Positions 25,785-33,923 of a stretch of 64,000 nt of DNA are shown here, piece by piece; position 1 is the first letter of the stretch, and every line of letters starts with the position of its first letter. This DNA is from Chromobacterium phragmitis (GTDB lineage Bacteria > Pseudomonadota > Gammaproteobacteria > Burkholderiales > Chromobacteriaceae): positions 4,588,001 to 4,652,000 of the forward strand of contig NZ_CP029495.1 in assembly GCF_003325475.1 (NCBI RefSeq), in the 5' to 3' direction. A program made the position numbers and the translations under genes. Below the pieces are notes generated by a model. It searched no databases. It had not been told where the DNA came from and was given only the letters and a program-made list of their open reading frames with translations.

Positions 25785-27467
25785 ATGATTCGGGAAACCT
25801 TGATTGCAATGCGGGACTTACCGCGATTAAGAGAAATCAGCGGAATTTTGATCCGTCATGGCCTGGGAGAGTTCGCCCAGCGGCTGAAATTGCCGCGCGC
25901 GATGGAAAAGGCCGGCGAATGGCTGAACCTGTCGCTGCCGGAAAACGAATCCGGCCAGCCGACAGCGGTGCGGGTTCGGCTGGCCTTTGAAGAACTGGGC
26001 CCCACGTTCATTAAGCTGGGCCAGATCCTGTCCACGCGGGTGGACGTGTTTCCTCCGGACTGGATAGAAGAGTTCGAGAAACTGCAGAATCGCGTGCCGC
26101 CGGTGCCGGCGGAAGCGGTGCGCCGCCTGGTGAAAGAGGCGTTGGGAAGCGAACCCGGCGAGCTGTTCGCCGAGTTCGACATGCGGCCGATAGGCTCCGC
26201 CTCCATCGCTCAGGTTCACCGCGCCAGGCTGAAAGATGGCAGCGAAGTGGCGGTGAAGCTGCGCCGTCCCGGCATTGCGGAAAAGGTGGAGGCCGACCTG
26301 CGCATCCTGGCCCACCTCGCCCACCTGCTGGAGCTGGAGTTTCCGGAGTTGCGCCGCTACCAGCCGTCCGGCATCGTCGCCCAATTCTCGCGCTCGCTCA
26401 GACGCGAGCTGGATCTGGCGATAGAAGCGCGCAATATGGAGCGCTTCGCCAAGGACTTCACCGACGATCCCTTCGTCACGGTGCCTCAGGTGCACTGGGC
26501 CTACACCAACGCCGCGGTCAATGTGCAAAGCTATGTGGACGGCGTGCCGGCCAGCGACCTGGCCCGGCTGCGCGACAGCGGCCTGGACCCGGTGCTGCTG
26601 GCCCAGCGGGGCGCGGACGCGGTGCTGAAGATGATACTGATCAACGGCTTTTTCCATGCTGATCCGCACCCCGGCAATGTGTTCTTCCTGTCCGAGCACC
26701 GGATCGCCTTCATCGACTTCGGCATGGTGGGCCGCATCAGCCACGTTCGGCGGGACGAGATCGTCGACCTGCTGTCCGCGGTGGCCGAGCACAACGAGCA
26801 CGGCATCATCGACGTGCTGATAGAGTGGACCGGCAACACCCCGGTGGACATGCAGAAATTCGCCGACGAGGTGGGCGAGTTCATGTTCCAGTACGAGCAC
26901 GTGCCGCTGAAAGGACTGAACATCAGCCAGTTGATCGCCGACATCATGGCGCTGATCCGCAACCACGGCATCGTGCTGCCCCCGGACATGGCCATGCTGT
27001 TCAAGGCGCTGGTGACGCTGGAGGGGCTGGGCCGGCAGTTGAACCCGGAATTCCAGCTGGTGGCGCACATCACCCCCTTCGTCAAGGAGCTGATCGTCGC
27101 CCGCTATCACCCGGCGGCGCTGCTCAAGCGGGGCCGGCAATCGCTGTCCGAAGGGCTTGAGATGATCTCCGGCCTGCCGCGCGACCTGGTTCGGGTCGGC
27201 CGCGACATGCGCCACGGCAAATTCCGCGTCAACCTGGACCTGCAGCGGCTGGACAATTTCGGCAAACAGCTGGACCGCAGCAGCAACCGGCTGACCATGG
27301 GCATCGTCACCGGCTGCCTGATCATAGGCTCCTCCATCGTGATGACGGTAAACGCCGGACCCAAGCTGTTCGGCCTGCCCTTCTTCGGCTTCGTAGGCTT
27401 CATGCTGGCGCTGTTCAACAGCGTGTGGCTGGTCTGGTCGATCTGGCGCTCCGGCAAAGACTTATAA
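25785..27467 (+). CDS. ubiB: UbiB/ABC1-family atypical kinase-like protein
   Basis: A 560-residue member of the ABC1/ADCK/UbiB family, needed for ubiquinone synthesis or quinone handling at the membrane. The family motif KLGQILSTR (near residue 77), ASIAQVHRA and VAVKLRRPG, the DPHPGN catalytic loop and IDFGMVG metal-binding segment are present. Two C-terminal membrane spans (about residues 505-527 and 531-555) anchor it. No other ubi genes are adjacent, so it could be a second UbiB-like paralogue rather than the ubi operon enzyme. Confidence 0.82.
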   Translation: MIRETLIAMRDLPRLREISGILIRHGLGEFAQRLKLPRAMEKAGEWLNLSLPENESGQPTAVRVRLAFEELGPTFIKLGQILSTRVDVFPPDWIEEFEKLQNRVPPVPAEAVRRLVKEALGSEPGELFAEFDMRPIGSASIAQVHRARLKDGSEVAVKLRRPGIAEKVEADLRILAHLAHLLELEFPELRRYQPSGIVAQFSRSLRRELDLAIEARNMERFAKDFTDDPFVTVPQVHWAYTNAAVNVQSYVDGVPASDLARLRDSGLDPVLLAQRGADAVLKMILINGFFHADPHPGNVFFLSEHRIAFIDFGMVGRISHVRRDEIVDLLSAVAEHNEHGIIDVLIEWTGNTPVDMQKFADEVGEFMFQYEHVPLKGLNISQLIADIMALIRNHGIVLPPDMAMLFKALVTLEGLGRQLNPEFQLVAHITPFVKELIVARYHPAALLKRGRQSLSEGLEMISGLPRDLVRVGRDMRHGKFRVNLDLQRLDNFGKQLDRSSNRLTMGIVTGCLIIGSSIVMTVNAGPKLFGLPFFGFVGFMLALFNSVWLVWSIWRSGKDL

Positions 27468-27571
27468 CCTCCGGCGCAGGCTTTGGAACCATTGGCAATA
27501 CGGAGGGACGCGGCATCAAGTCAGGCGGCGGCGAGCCGATAGCGTGGGAGTACGCCTTCAGGGACGCCGCC

Positions 27572-28546
27572 ATGAAAATCGCCTCCGCCACCGTCAATCT
27601 CGGCAGCAGCTTCAGCCAGAGCCAATCCCTCACCATCAAGCAAAGCGTCACCGTGGACCAGGCATCCCGTCCGCCCCCTTCTTCGCCAACAGACAGTGTC
27701 AGCCTCAGCAGCGAAGCCGCTCAAAACAGTCTGCTGGACCAGTTGGGCTCGGACAAGGACGCCGCCTACAATCTGATCGCCGCGATACTGGAAAAAGCTT
27801 TCGGCATCCATTTCAAGCTGTGGCGCTTCCAGCCCTCCCCCCAGGACACCCCGCCGCCGCCAGACTCCGCGCCGCCGCAAGTCAGCGCGCGCCAAGACAT
27901 CGACTATCAGGAGCAGCAACAGCTGACCTTCTCCGCCAATGGCCAGATCACCACACAGGATGGCAAGCAGCTGCAGTTCTCACTGAGCGTGCAGATGCAA
28001 AGCAGCTACCAATTCCACAGCAGCCAAAGCTTCCAGTCCGGCGGCAAGAAAAGCAGCGACCCGCTGATGGTGAACCTGGGCGACGGCGCCGGCGGCCTGA
28101 GCGGCGCCAGCGTCAGCTTCGATCTGCAGGGCAACAGCCAGATGGTCGATCTGCCCTTCTCCAGCCAGGGCGGCTGGCTGGCGTTGGACAAAAACGGAGA
28201 CGGCAAGATCAACGACGGCGGAGAGCTGTTCGGCCCGCAGTCGGGCGACGGCTTCGCCGATCTCGCCAAGCTGGACGACAACCGCGACGGCGCGATCGAC
28301 GAGAGCGACCCGGCCTTCGCCCAATTGAAAATATGGACCGGCCGCGATAGCGGCGGCAAGGACCAGCTGAGTTCGCTGAAGGATGTCGGCATCGGCGCCA
28401 TCCTGCTGCCCAGCGTCGACGCGCCGTTGACGCTGGGCGCCAATCCAGGCGACGCCGATCCGCTGGCGCAAATGCGGCGCGCCGGCGTGTTCGTGAAAGA
28501 GGACGGACAGGCCGGCATGATCAGCCAGCTGGACGTCTACGGCTGA
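27572..28546 (+). CDS. EF-hand-containing protein of unknown function
   Basis: A 324-residue protein with no signal peptide. Two EF-hand-like loops DKNGDGKINDGGE and DDNRDGAIDESD lie at about residues 207-219 and 231-242, with good Ca2+ ligands. The N-terminal 120 residues are Ser/Gln/Pro-rich. A mid region rich in Ser, Phe and Gln precedes the EF-hands. Similar proteins occur in Pseudomonas and other proteobacteria but are uncharacterised. The ATG with AGGGA upstream is used; an earlier start would overlap the ubiB-like gene. Confidence 0.72.
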   Translation: MKIASATVNLGSSFSQSQSLTIKQSVTVDQASRPPPSSPTDSVSLSSEAAQNSLLDQLGSDKDAAYNLIAAILEKAFGIHFKLWRFQPSPQDTPPPPDSAPPQVSARQDIDYQEQQQLTFSANGQITTQDGKQLQFSLSVQMQSSYQFHSSQSFQSGGKKSSDPLMVNLGDGAGGLSGASVSFDLQGNSQMVDLPFSSQGGWLALDKNGDGKINDGGELFGPQSGDGFADLAKLDDNRDGAIDESDPAFAQLKIWTGRDSGGKDQLSSLKDVGIGAILLPSVDAPLTLGANPGDADPLAQMRRAGVFVKEDGQAGMISQLDVYG

Positions 28547-28552
28547 CAGCGC

Positions 28553-29347
28553 CTACTTCGGCCGGCTGACGATGTCGGCCATGAACCACTTGCGCGACAG
28601 CGCCTGCAGGGTGCCGTCGCGCTGCAAATGCCCAATCGCCCGATTGACCGCGGCCAATAGCTTGGCATTGCCCTTGCGCAGCACCACGCAGGCGTCCTCC
28701 CGCGCCAGCATGCGCCCGGCCGGCGCCAGTTCGCCGTGCGATTGCAGGCTCAAATTGAACGCCGCCAGGCGATTGATCACGATGGCGCTCACCTCGCCGC
28801 GGCGCAAGCCATCGTACTTAGTGGGGTCGTCGGGATACAGGTGGATGTGGGCTTGCGGCGCGTTTTCGCGCAGCCATTGCTCGTAATTGGTGCCCGCGCT
28901 GACGCCGACATGGGCGCCGGCGAGATCCGCCGCGCCGCGAAAACGCGCCAAGTCCGCCTTGCGCACCACCAGTTGCAAGCCCGAATAGGTGTAGGGAATG
29001 GAAAAATCAAAGCGCGTGGCGCGCTCCGGCGTGGCTACCACCTGATTGATCACCGCGTCCAGCCGATCCGAAGCCAGGTTGTCCAGCATGTGATCCCATA
29101 CCGTTGGCAGGAAGCGCGCCTTCAGTCCCATCTGCTTGGCCAGCGCTCGCCCGAAGTCCACCTCGAAACCTTGCAACTGCCCATCCTTCCACAGGCTGTA
29201 CGGCGGGAACGTCCCCTCCAGGCCGATCACCAGCTCGCCGGACTGCCGCGAGCGGCTCCACGCGTCGGCGCCTGCCGCCCCCGGCCCGGAAACCGCCAGC
29301 CATGACAAAGCGCAGCAAATCCAGATCTTTGCAAGCCTCTCTCTCAT
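28553..29347 (-). CDS. Orphan periplasmic amino-acid-binding protein
   Basis: A 264-residue family-3 solute-binding protein with a signal peptide (residues 1-25). ELVIGLEGTFPPYSL (about residues 37-51), GFEVDFGRALAKQMG and the YPDDPTKYDGLRRGEVSAIV-type hinge (in part) match cystine or polar amino-acid binders. It resembles the binding protein at 40922-41686 but has no permease or ATPase beside it, so it may share that transporter's membrane part or act as a sensor. The ATG at 29347 follows GAGGGGAAGG; the TTG six codons earlier is not needed. Confidence 0.87.
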   Translation of the reverse strand: MRERLAKIWICCALSWLAVSGPGAAGADAWSRSRQSGELVIGLEGTFPPYSLWKDGQLQGFEVDFGRALAKQMGLKARFLPTVWDHMLDNLASDRLDAVINQVVATPERATRFDFSIPYTYSGLQLVVRKADLARFRGAADLAGAHVGVSAGTNYEQWLRENAPQAHIHLYPDDPTKYDGLRRGEVSAIVINRLAAFNLSLQSHGELAPAGRMLAREDACVVLRKGNAKLLAAVNRAIGHLQRDGTLQALSRKWFMADIVSRPK

Positions 29348-29559
29348 TTCCTTCCCCTCATCCAAGGCACACTGGCACTAAGGGCAAAACCGCTCATTAC
29401 AAAATAGGCGACCGCCAAGAGCACAGCTTGAAAAAACCCCTGAAAAACCATTGTCCGCCAATCGTTTGCGGAAATTCTCAAGCGTTGACCAGCCCCCCGG
29501 CATGCCCCGCGCGGCTTGCAACTGAAGAAAAAAATCTTGAAAAACGCGATTGACTCTGC

Positions 29560-29580
29560 AAATGATAATTATTATCATTT
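29560..29580. promoter_or_regulatory. Fur box
   Basis: A perfect 21-base inverted repeat (10-1-10) with core ATGATAATTATTATCAT. It closely matches the classical Fur consensus of GATAAT repeats. It lies 27 bases before the DUF2325 start, so transcription of that gene should be repressed when iron is plentiful. Confidence 0.85.
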
Positions 29581-29606
29581 CTAAAAACTCACACAGGAGC
29601 TAGACG

Positions 29607-29960
29607 ATGAATGCCATGCTGGTTGGAGCCGATACCCTGGGCAACATCCCCGACGTGCTGCAAAACTACGGCATCACCATTCACCGCCACCTAAGCGGAC
29701 GCAACAGCTCGCACCAGCGCAAGGTGGATCGCCTGCCGGCGGGCACCGACCTGCTGATCCTGTTCACCGACTTCCTCGGCCACAACGTGATGCGCCATTT
29801 CCGAGAGCTGGCCGCCGAACAGCAAATCCGCTTCATCGCCTGTCGGCGTTCGGTATGCGCGCTCAAGCAATCGCTGACCGGCGCCGGCATGTGCGAACAA
29901 CCTTGCGCCGTCTGCCCTCAGCGCAGCGGCGGCGACAAGCCGCTCAAGCGCAAACGTTGA
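29607..29960 (+). CDS. DUF2325 protein, predicted Fur-regulated
   Basis: A 117-residue protein of the DUF2325 family. It has a Rossmann-like N-terminal half (MLVGADTLGNIPDVLQNYG) and a C-terminal Cys-rich region (CRRSVCALK, then CEQPCAVCPQ), with five cysteines that could bind metal or an Fe-S cluster. Function is not established. A perfect Fur box precedes it, AGGAGC is the ribosome site and a strong terminator follows, so it is a single-gene iron-responsive unit. Confidence 0.85.
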   Translation: MNAMLVGADTLGNIPDVLQNYGITIHRHLSGRNSSHQRKVDRLPAGTDLLILFTDFLGHNVMRHFRELAAEQQIRFIACRRSVCALKQSLTGAGMCEQPCAVCPQRSGGDKPLKRKR

Positions 29961-29991
29961 CGCGCCTGTTTCGGCAAACTTTTTCTCTACT

Positions 29992-30420
29992 CTACCTTTG
30001 TAGTTTCACGAGCCGGCCCCGCCGGCTCTTTTTTTGCCCGCCGCTCGCAGTCGTCGAACCACGGCCGCAGATCGTCGGCGAACGATTCCCCCAGCGCGGG
30101 TGGCGGCCACCACGCAATGGCGCAGCCATTGCCGCTCCAGCCTCGACCAGAGGCAGTTTTTTGAGCAAAACCCAGGCGCCGCGCCAATCCCCTTTTTTCT
30201 CGCCCAAGAGATGGTTGGCCAGCCACGCCGCCCGAGAGAGCGCGGCGGCGGAAAGATCCGGAGAGGCGAACAAGCCGGGCAATCGCGCGATCGCCTCGTC
30301 CGGGCGATCGTCATGAGTTCGCAGCAAGGCATCGAGAACGGCAACGGCGAACATGAAAAAGGCCTTTCCCCAAGGAGAAAGGCCCAGTGTCGCCAGCGAC
30401 GGAAATGATGCCAAGGACAT
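29992..30420 (-). CDS. Hypothetical third gene of the sigma/anti-sigma operon, possibly frameshifted
   Basis: As read, a 142-residue protein starting MSLASFPSLATLGLSPWGKA. Its ATG shares one base with the stop of the anti-sigma gene (TAATG), so coupling is clear. A central hydrophobic helix (about residues 19-35) and a helical region follow. After about residue 88 the frame becomes Arg/Gly-rich and unconvincing. One added base in the run of six A (about 30162-30167) would switch to a frame continuing through WWPPPALGESFADDL and ending at 29987, with better codon use. Either a real frameshift or two alternative ends is possible. Family unknown. Confidence 0.5.
   Translation of the reverse strand: MSLASFPSLATLGLSPWGKAFFMFAVAVLDALLRTHDDRPDEAIARLPGLFASPDLSAAALSRAAWLANHLLGEKKGDWRGAWVLLKKLPLVEAGAAMAAPLRGGRHPRWGNRSPTICGRGSTTASGGQKKSRRGRLVKLQR
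30010..30035 (+). terminator. Terminator of the DUF2325 gene
   Basis: Arms GAGCCGGC and GCCGGCTC with a three-base loop, followed by seven T. A textbook intrinsic terminator on the forward strand, lying inside the tail of the convergent hypothetical gene. Confidence 0.85.
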
Positions 30421-30617
30421 TACTCCCCAGTCGAGCCATCCTCCCCCTGTCCCGCGCGCCGCGCCGCTTCGCGCAAGGCGCCCAGCTGTTGCGAGAATTG
30501 TCGGCAATTGCCGCACAGGAACAAATGCATGCGGAGCCTCACATGCTCCGTCGCGCTAAGCGGCCGGTCCAGCCCGGCCGATATCAGCCGGCTGGCCGCG
30601 CGGCAATTCAGCTTCAT
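30420..30617 (-). CDS. Zinc-finger anti-sigma factor
   Basis: A 65-residue protein with an HLFLCGNC motif (HxxxCxxC, residues about 30-37), the zinc site of the ZAS/zf-HC2 anti-sigma domain. There is no membrane span, so it is a soluble, ChrR/RsrA-like inhibitor. Its ATG overlaps the ECF sigma stop by four bases (ATGA), giving equimolar coupling. The zinc site suggests redox or metal sensing, which is inference. Confidence 0.82.
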   Translation of the reverse strand: MKLNCRAASRLISAGLDRPLSATEHVRLRMHLFLCGNCRQFSQQLGALREAARRAGQGEDGSTGE

Positions 30618-31174
30618 CGCTCGCCCTCCCGGCTCCAGCGTATGGAAAAACACTCGCGCAGGCTCATCCGCGCGCGATACAACAGCACTGAACAGTTGGT
30701 CGCGGTGATTTCGAGATTGTTACAGATCTCGGCGATCTCCATGCCCATCACTTCCCGCATCGCGAACACCATCGCGGTGCGGCGCGGCATCACTTTGGAA
30801 CACTCCTCGAACACCTCCCAGAACTGTCGCGAGATCAGCTGCCCCTCCGGCCCGCTCCAGGCGCGCACCGGCTCGCGCCAGTGGCCGTCCCGAGTGAACA
30901 AGCCGTCGAAATCGCCGTCGTCGCACTCATCGTCCAGCGACTCGAACAGCTTTTCCTTGCCCTTGCGGCGCAAGGCGTCGATCAGCTTGAAACGCAAGAT
31001 GGACGTGAGCCAGGTGCGCAGCGTGGACTTGCCGGAGAAATTGTCCTTGGATTCCAGCGCCGCCAGCAGCGTTTCCTGCACCGCCTCCTCGGCCGCGTCG
31101 CGTTCGCGCAATTGCGCCAGCGCGTAGCGCAGCAAGTAGGGGCGTTCCTGTTCTATCGCCTGCGGATCGACCAT
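30614..31174 (-). CDS. ECF-type RNA polymerase sigma factor
   Basis: A 186-residue group 4 sigma factor. Region 2 includes AEEAVQETLLAAL and STLRTWLTSILRFKLIDALR (about residues 28-70). Region 4 has EVMGMEIAEICNNLEITATN with an RARMSLRECF end (about residues 140-178). It is encoded four bases after radA, with its ribosome site inside the radA end, and is followed by its anti-sigma partner in a four-base overlap. Target promoters are unknown. Confidence 0.92.
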   Translation of the reverse strand: MVDPQAIEQERPYLLRYALAQLRERDAAEEAVQETLLAALESKDNFSGKSTLRTWLTSILRFKLIDALRRKGKEKLFESLDDECDDGDFDGLFTRDGHWREPVRAWSGPEGQLISRQFWEVFEECSKVMPRRTAMVFAMREVMGMEIAEICNNLEITATNCSVLLYRARMSLRECFSIRWSREGER

Positions 31175-31178
31175 GCGC

Positions 31179-32540
31179 CTACTCCCTGCAATATTCCACC
31201 GCCTGGTCCAGGCGGTCCACGGCCAATACCTTCAGGCCTTCTATTTCCTGCCGCGGCTTGTTGGCGGAAGGCACGATGGCGCGGGTGAAGCCGAGTTTGG
31301 CGGCTTCCTTCAACCGTTCCTGCCCGCGCGTCACCGGCCGCACCTCGCCAGCCAGGCCCACCTCGCCGAACACCACCAGTTTCTCCGGCAGCGCCTTGTT
31401 GCGCAAGGACGAAACCATGGCCAGGATGATGGCCAGGTCGGCCGCCGGTTCGTTGATCTTGACGCCGCCCACCGCGTTGAGGAACACGTCCTGGTCGAAG
31501 CAGGCCACGCCGCCGTGGCGATGCAGCACCGCCAGCAGCATCGCCAGCCGGTTCTGCTCCAGGCCGACGGTAAGGCGCTTGGGCTGGAAGCCGTGGCAGT
31601 CATCCACCAGCGCCTGGATCTCCACCAGCAGCGGCCGCGTGCCTTCCTGCGTCACCAGCACGCAGGAGCCGGCGACGTCGTCTCGATAGGAAGACAGGAA
31701 AATGGCAGATGGATTGGACACGCCCTTCAGGCCGCGATCGGTCATCGCGAACACGCCCAGCTCGTTGACCGCGCCGAAGCGGTTCTTGATCGCGCGTATC
31801 ATCCGGTAGCTGGAATGGGAGTCGCCCTCGAAATACAGCACGGTGTCCACCATGTGCTCCAGCACGCGCGGGCCGGCCAGCGAGCCTTCCTTGGTGACGT
31901 GGCCGACCAGCAGCACGGTGATGCCGCTCTGCTTGGCCATCCGCGTCAGTTGCGCCGCGCACTCGCGCACCTGCGACACCGAGCCCGGCGCCGAAGTCAC
32001 CTGCTCGGTGTACAGGGTCTGGATCGAGTCGATCACCACCACGTCCGGCTGCTCGCGTTTCAGCGTGGCCAGGATGTTCTCGATGCAGATCTCGGCCAGC
32101 AGGTCGACGTTGCTGGTATCCAGCGCCAGCCTCGAGGCGCGCAGCGCGATCTGCTGCGCCGATTCCTCGCCGGACACATACAATACCTTGCGGTTTTGCC
32201 CGATCTGCGACAGCGCCTGCAACAGCAGCGTGGACTTACCGATGCCGGGGTCGCCGCCGATCAGCACCACCGCGCCGCGGACGATGCCGCCGCCCAGCAC
32301 GCGGTCCAGCTCGTCGATGCCGGACGGATCGCGCGGGGTTTCCTCGGTCTGCACCTCGGACAGCTTCTGCACCTTGGTGACGTTAGCCGCCCAGGACTGG
32401 AAGCGCGGGCCGGCCGCCGCCGGCGCGGCCACCGCCTCCACCAGCGTGTTCCAGGCGTTGCAATGCGGGCATTGGCCCTGCCATTTGGGCGACTGTCCGC
32501 CGCACTCGGTGCAGCTGAATACGGTTTTGTTCTTGGCCAT
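31179..32540 (-). CDS. radA: DNA repair protein RadA (Sms)
   Basis: A 453-residue RecA-like ATPase/helicase that drives branch migration in recombinational repair. The N-terminal zinc finger is CTECGGQSPKWQGQCPHC. Walker A is GGDPGIGKST (about residues 94-103), the RadA signature KNRFG lies near residue 250, and a Lon-protease-like domain forms the C-terminus. All functional residues appear present and length matches the family. It leads a run with the ECF sigma factor and anti-sigma gene. Confidence 0.97.
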   Translation of the reverse strand: MAKNKTVFSCTECGGQSPKWQGQCPHCNAWNTLVEAVAAPAAAGPRFQSWAANVTKVQKLSEVQTEETPRDPSGIDELDRVLGGGIVRGAVVLIGGDPGIGKSTLLLQALSQIGQNRKVLYVSGEESAQQIALRASRLALDTSNVDLLAEICIENILATLKREQPDVVVIDSIQTLYTEQVTSAPGSVSQVRECAAQLTRMAKQSGITVLLVGHVTKEGSLAGPRVLEHMVDTVLYFEGDSHSSYRMIRAIKNRFGAVNELGVFAMTDRGLKGVSNPSAIFLSSYRDDVAGSCVLVTQEGTRPLLVEIQALVDDCHGFQPKRLTVGLEQNRLAMLLAVLHRHGGVACFDQDVFLNAVGGVKINEPAADLAIILAMVSSLRNKALPEKLVVFGEVGLAGEVRPVTRGQERLKEAAKLGFTRAIVPSANKPRQEIEGLKVLAVDRLDQAVEYCRE

Positions 32541-32613
32541 CAGGGGATGAGTCGGGAAAAAGCGAATGCGGAAGGATAACAGGACAGCGGCGAAGCGGCA
32601 GTCAAAAAACGCC

Positions 32614-33147
32614 TCAGCCCGGGTTGTGGCCCGAGTCGGACTTGTTCAGTTCCTGGATGATGTTGAGCAGGCGCTTCTGGTCCTCGCCTGCCGGCGGCGC
32701 GGAACTGCTCTTGCTATGCTGGCCGCTCCGTATCGCCTTCAGCACGGCCTCCACCTGCGGATCGTTCTTGGCGGCCCGGTCCGCGTCCTCGCTGCTCATC
32801 AGATCCGGCATGCCGGCTTGCTTCGCCGACGAAGAGGCGCCGCTGGCGGCATGCTTGCCCGCCATGGCCGGAGCCGGCGCGGAAGCCGCCGGCGCGGCCT
32901 CCGGCAAGGGCTCCATCGTGTCCAGCTTGTTCTTCGCCATGTACTCGTTCATCTCGCGCCAGCCGGCGTAAATGAAGGCCTTGTCGGCATTCGGGTTGCG
33001 CTGGTAGCACGCCTCCAGTGAACGCCCTGTCTGGCGGCAGGCGGCGCCTATCGCCTTGTCGGAATCCTTGCTCAGCCCGGTCACGCTGTTCACGTAATTG
33101 CAGCCGCCCAGCAACAGCGCGCAGGCCAACAGCAGCAGTCTCTTCAT
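32614..33147 (-). CDS. Hypothetical lipoprotein
   Basis: A 177-residue lipoprotein: signal peptide MKRLLLLACALLLGGC with lipobox LGGC, Cys16 being the lipidated residue. The mature part begins with a Cys-containing region (CRQTGRSLEACYQRNPNADK), resembling small envelope lipoproteins, followed by an Ala/Pro/Ser-rich linker and a helical C-terminus. GGAGAGGGC precedes the ATG. It follows the SDR gene by 14 bases and may be the last gene of the hpn operon. Confidence 0.72.
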   Translation of the reverse strand: MKRLLLLACALLLGGCNYVNSVTGLSKDSDKAIGAACRQTGRSLEACYQRNPNADKAFIYAGWREMNEYMAKNKLDTMEPLPEAAPAASAPAPAMAGKHAASGASSSAKQAGMPDLMSSEDADRAAKNDPQVEAVLKAIRSGQHSKSSSAPPAGEDQKRLLNIIQELNKSDSGHNPG

Positions 33148-33161
33148 GCCCTCTCCCGGTT

Positions 33162-33923
33162 TCAGCCGCGCGGCTTGCGCAGGTCCAGCTCCAGCACTTC
33201 CCCGCTGCGGCCGCGGCTGTCTTCGCCCAGCCAGTACAGGAAATGCGGCATCAAGTCGGCCAAGTCGCCGCGCTCGCTCTTGTCCTCGCCCGGATGGGTG
33301 CGGTTGCGTTGCGGCGAATTGACCGCTCCCGGCAACAACAGGTTGACGCGCAGATGGGGGAACATCTCCCACTCGTCCGCCGCCACCTTGGTCAGGTACG
33401 GCAGCCCGGCGTTGGACGCGCCGAAACCGCCCCAGTAGGCCGTCGGATGCAACGCGTGATGCTCGCCGACGAACAGCACCGACGCGTCCGGCGCGTCCTT
33501 CAGCAGCGGCAGGCAGGCGCGGGTCAGCGCGAACGGCGCCACGGTATTGATCCGGTACTGGTTCATCCATTCTTCGATGGTCTGATTGGTCAACGGCGAC
33601 AGCGCGTAAAAATGCGAGGCGCAGTGAACGATGCCGTCCAGACGATCGAACTCGCGTTTGATGGTCAGCGCCAGCTGGTTGAATTCATTCTCGCCCGCAT
33701 TCAACAAATCCAGCGGCACCGCCGCCGGCTCCGGCCCGCCGGCCGCCACGATTTCATCGTAGACCTTCTCCAGCCCCTTGACGCTGCGCGACAGCAACAC
33801 AACAGTGGCGCCGTGGCGGGCGAAGGTCAGCGCGGTTTCCCGGCCTATGCCCTGGGAGGCGCCGGTGATCAGGATCACGCGCCCTGCCAGCGCGTCTTGA
33901 GCAAACTCGGTCTTCATCGTCAT
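33162..33923 (-). CDS. YciK-like short-chain dehydrogenase lacking catalytic residues
   Basis: A 253-residue SDR-fold protein related to E. coli YciK. The cofactor loop TGASQGIG (residues 20-27) is intact. By alignment to YciK from memory, the catalytic Ser, Tyr and Lys positions read Gly-Glu-His (153-155), Phe167 and Asn171, so normal oxidoreductase chemistry is unlikely. The ATG overlaps the hpnE stop (ATGA), and AGGA lies eight bases upstream. A binding or structural role beside squalene enzymes is possible, or the gene is merely carried along. Confidence 0.8.
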   Translation of the reverse strand: MTMKTEFAQDALAGRVILITGASQGIGRETALTFARHGATVVLLSRSVKGLEKVYDEIVAAGGPEPAAVPLDLLNAGENEFNQLALTIKREFDRLDGIVHCASHFYALSPLTNQTIEEWMNQYRINTVAPFALTRACLPLLKDAPDASVLFVGEHHALHPTAYWGGFGASNAGLPYLTKVAADEWEMFPHLRVNLLLPGAVNSPQRNRTHPGEDKSERGDLADLMPHFLYWLGEDSRGRSGEVLELDLRKPRG

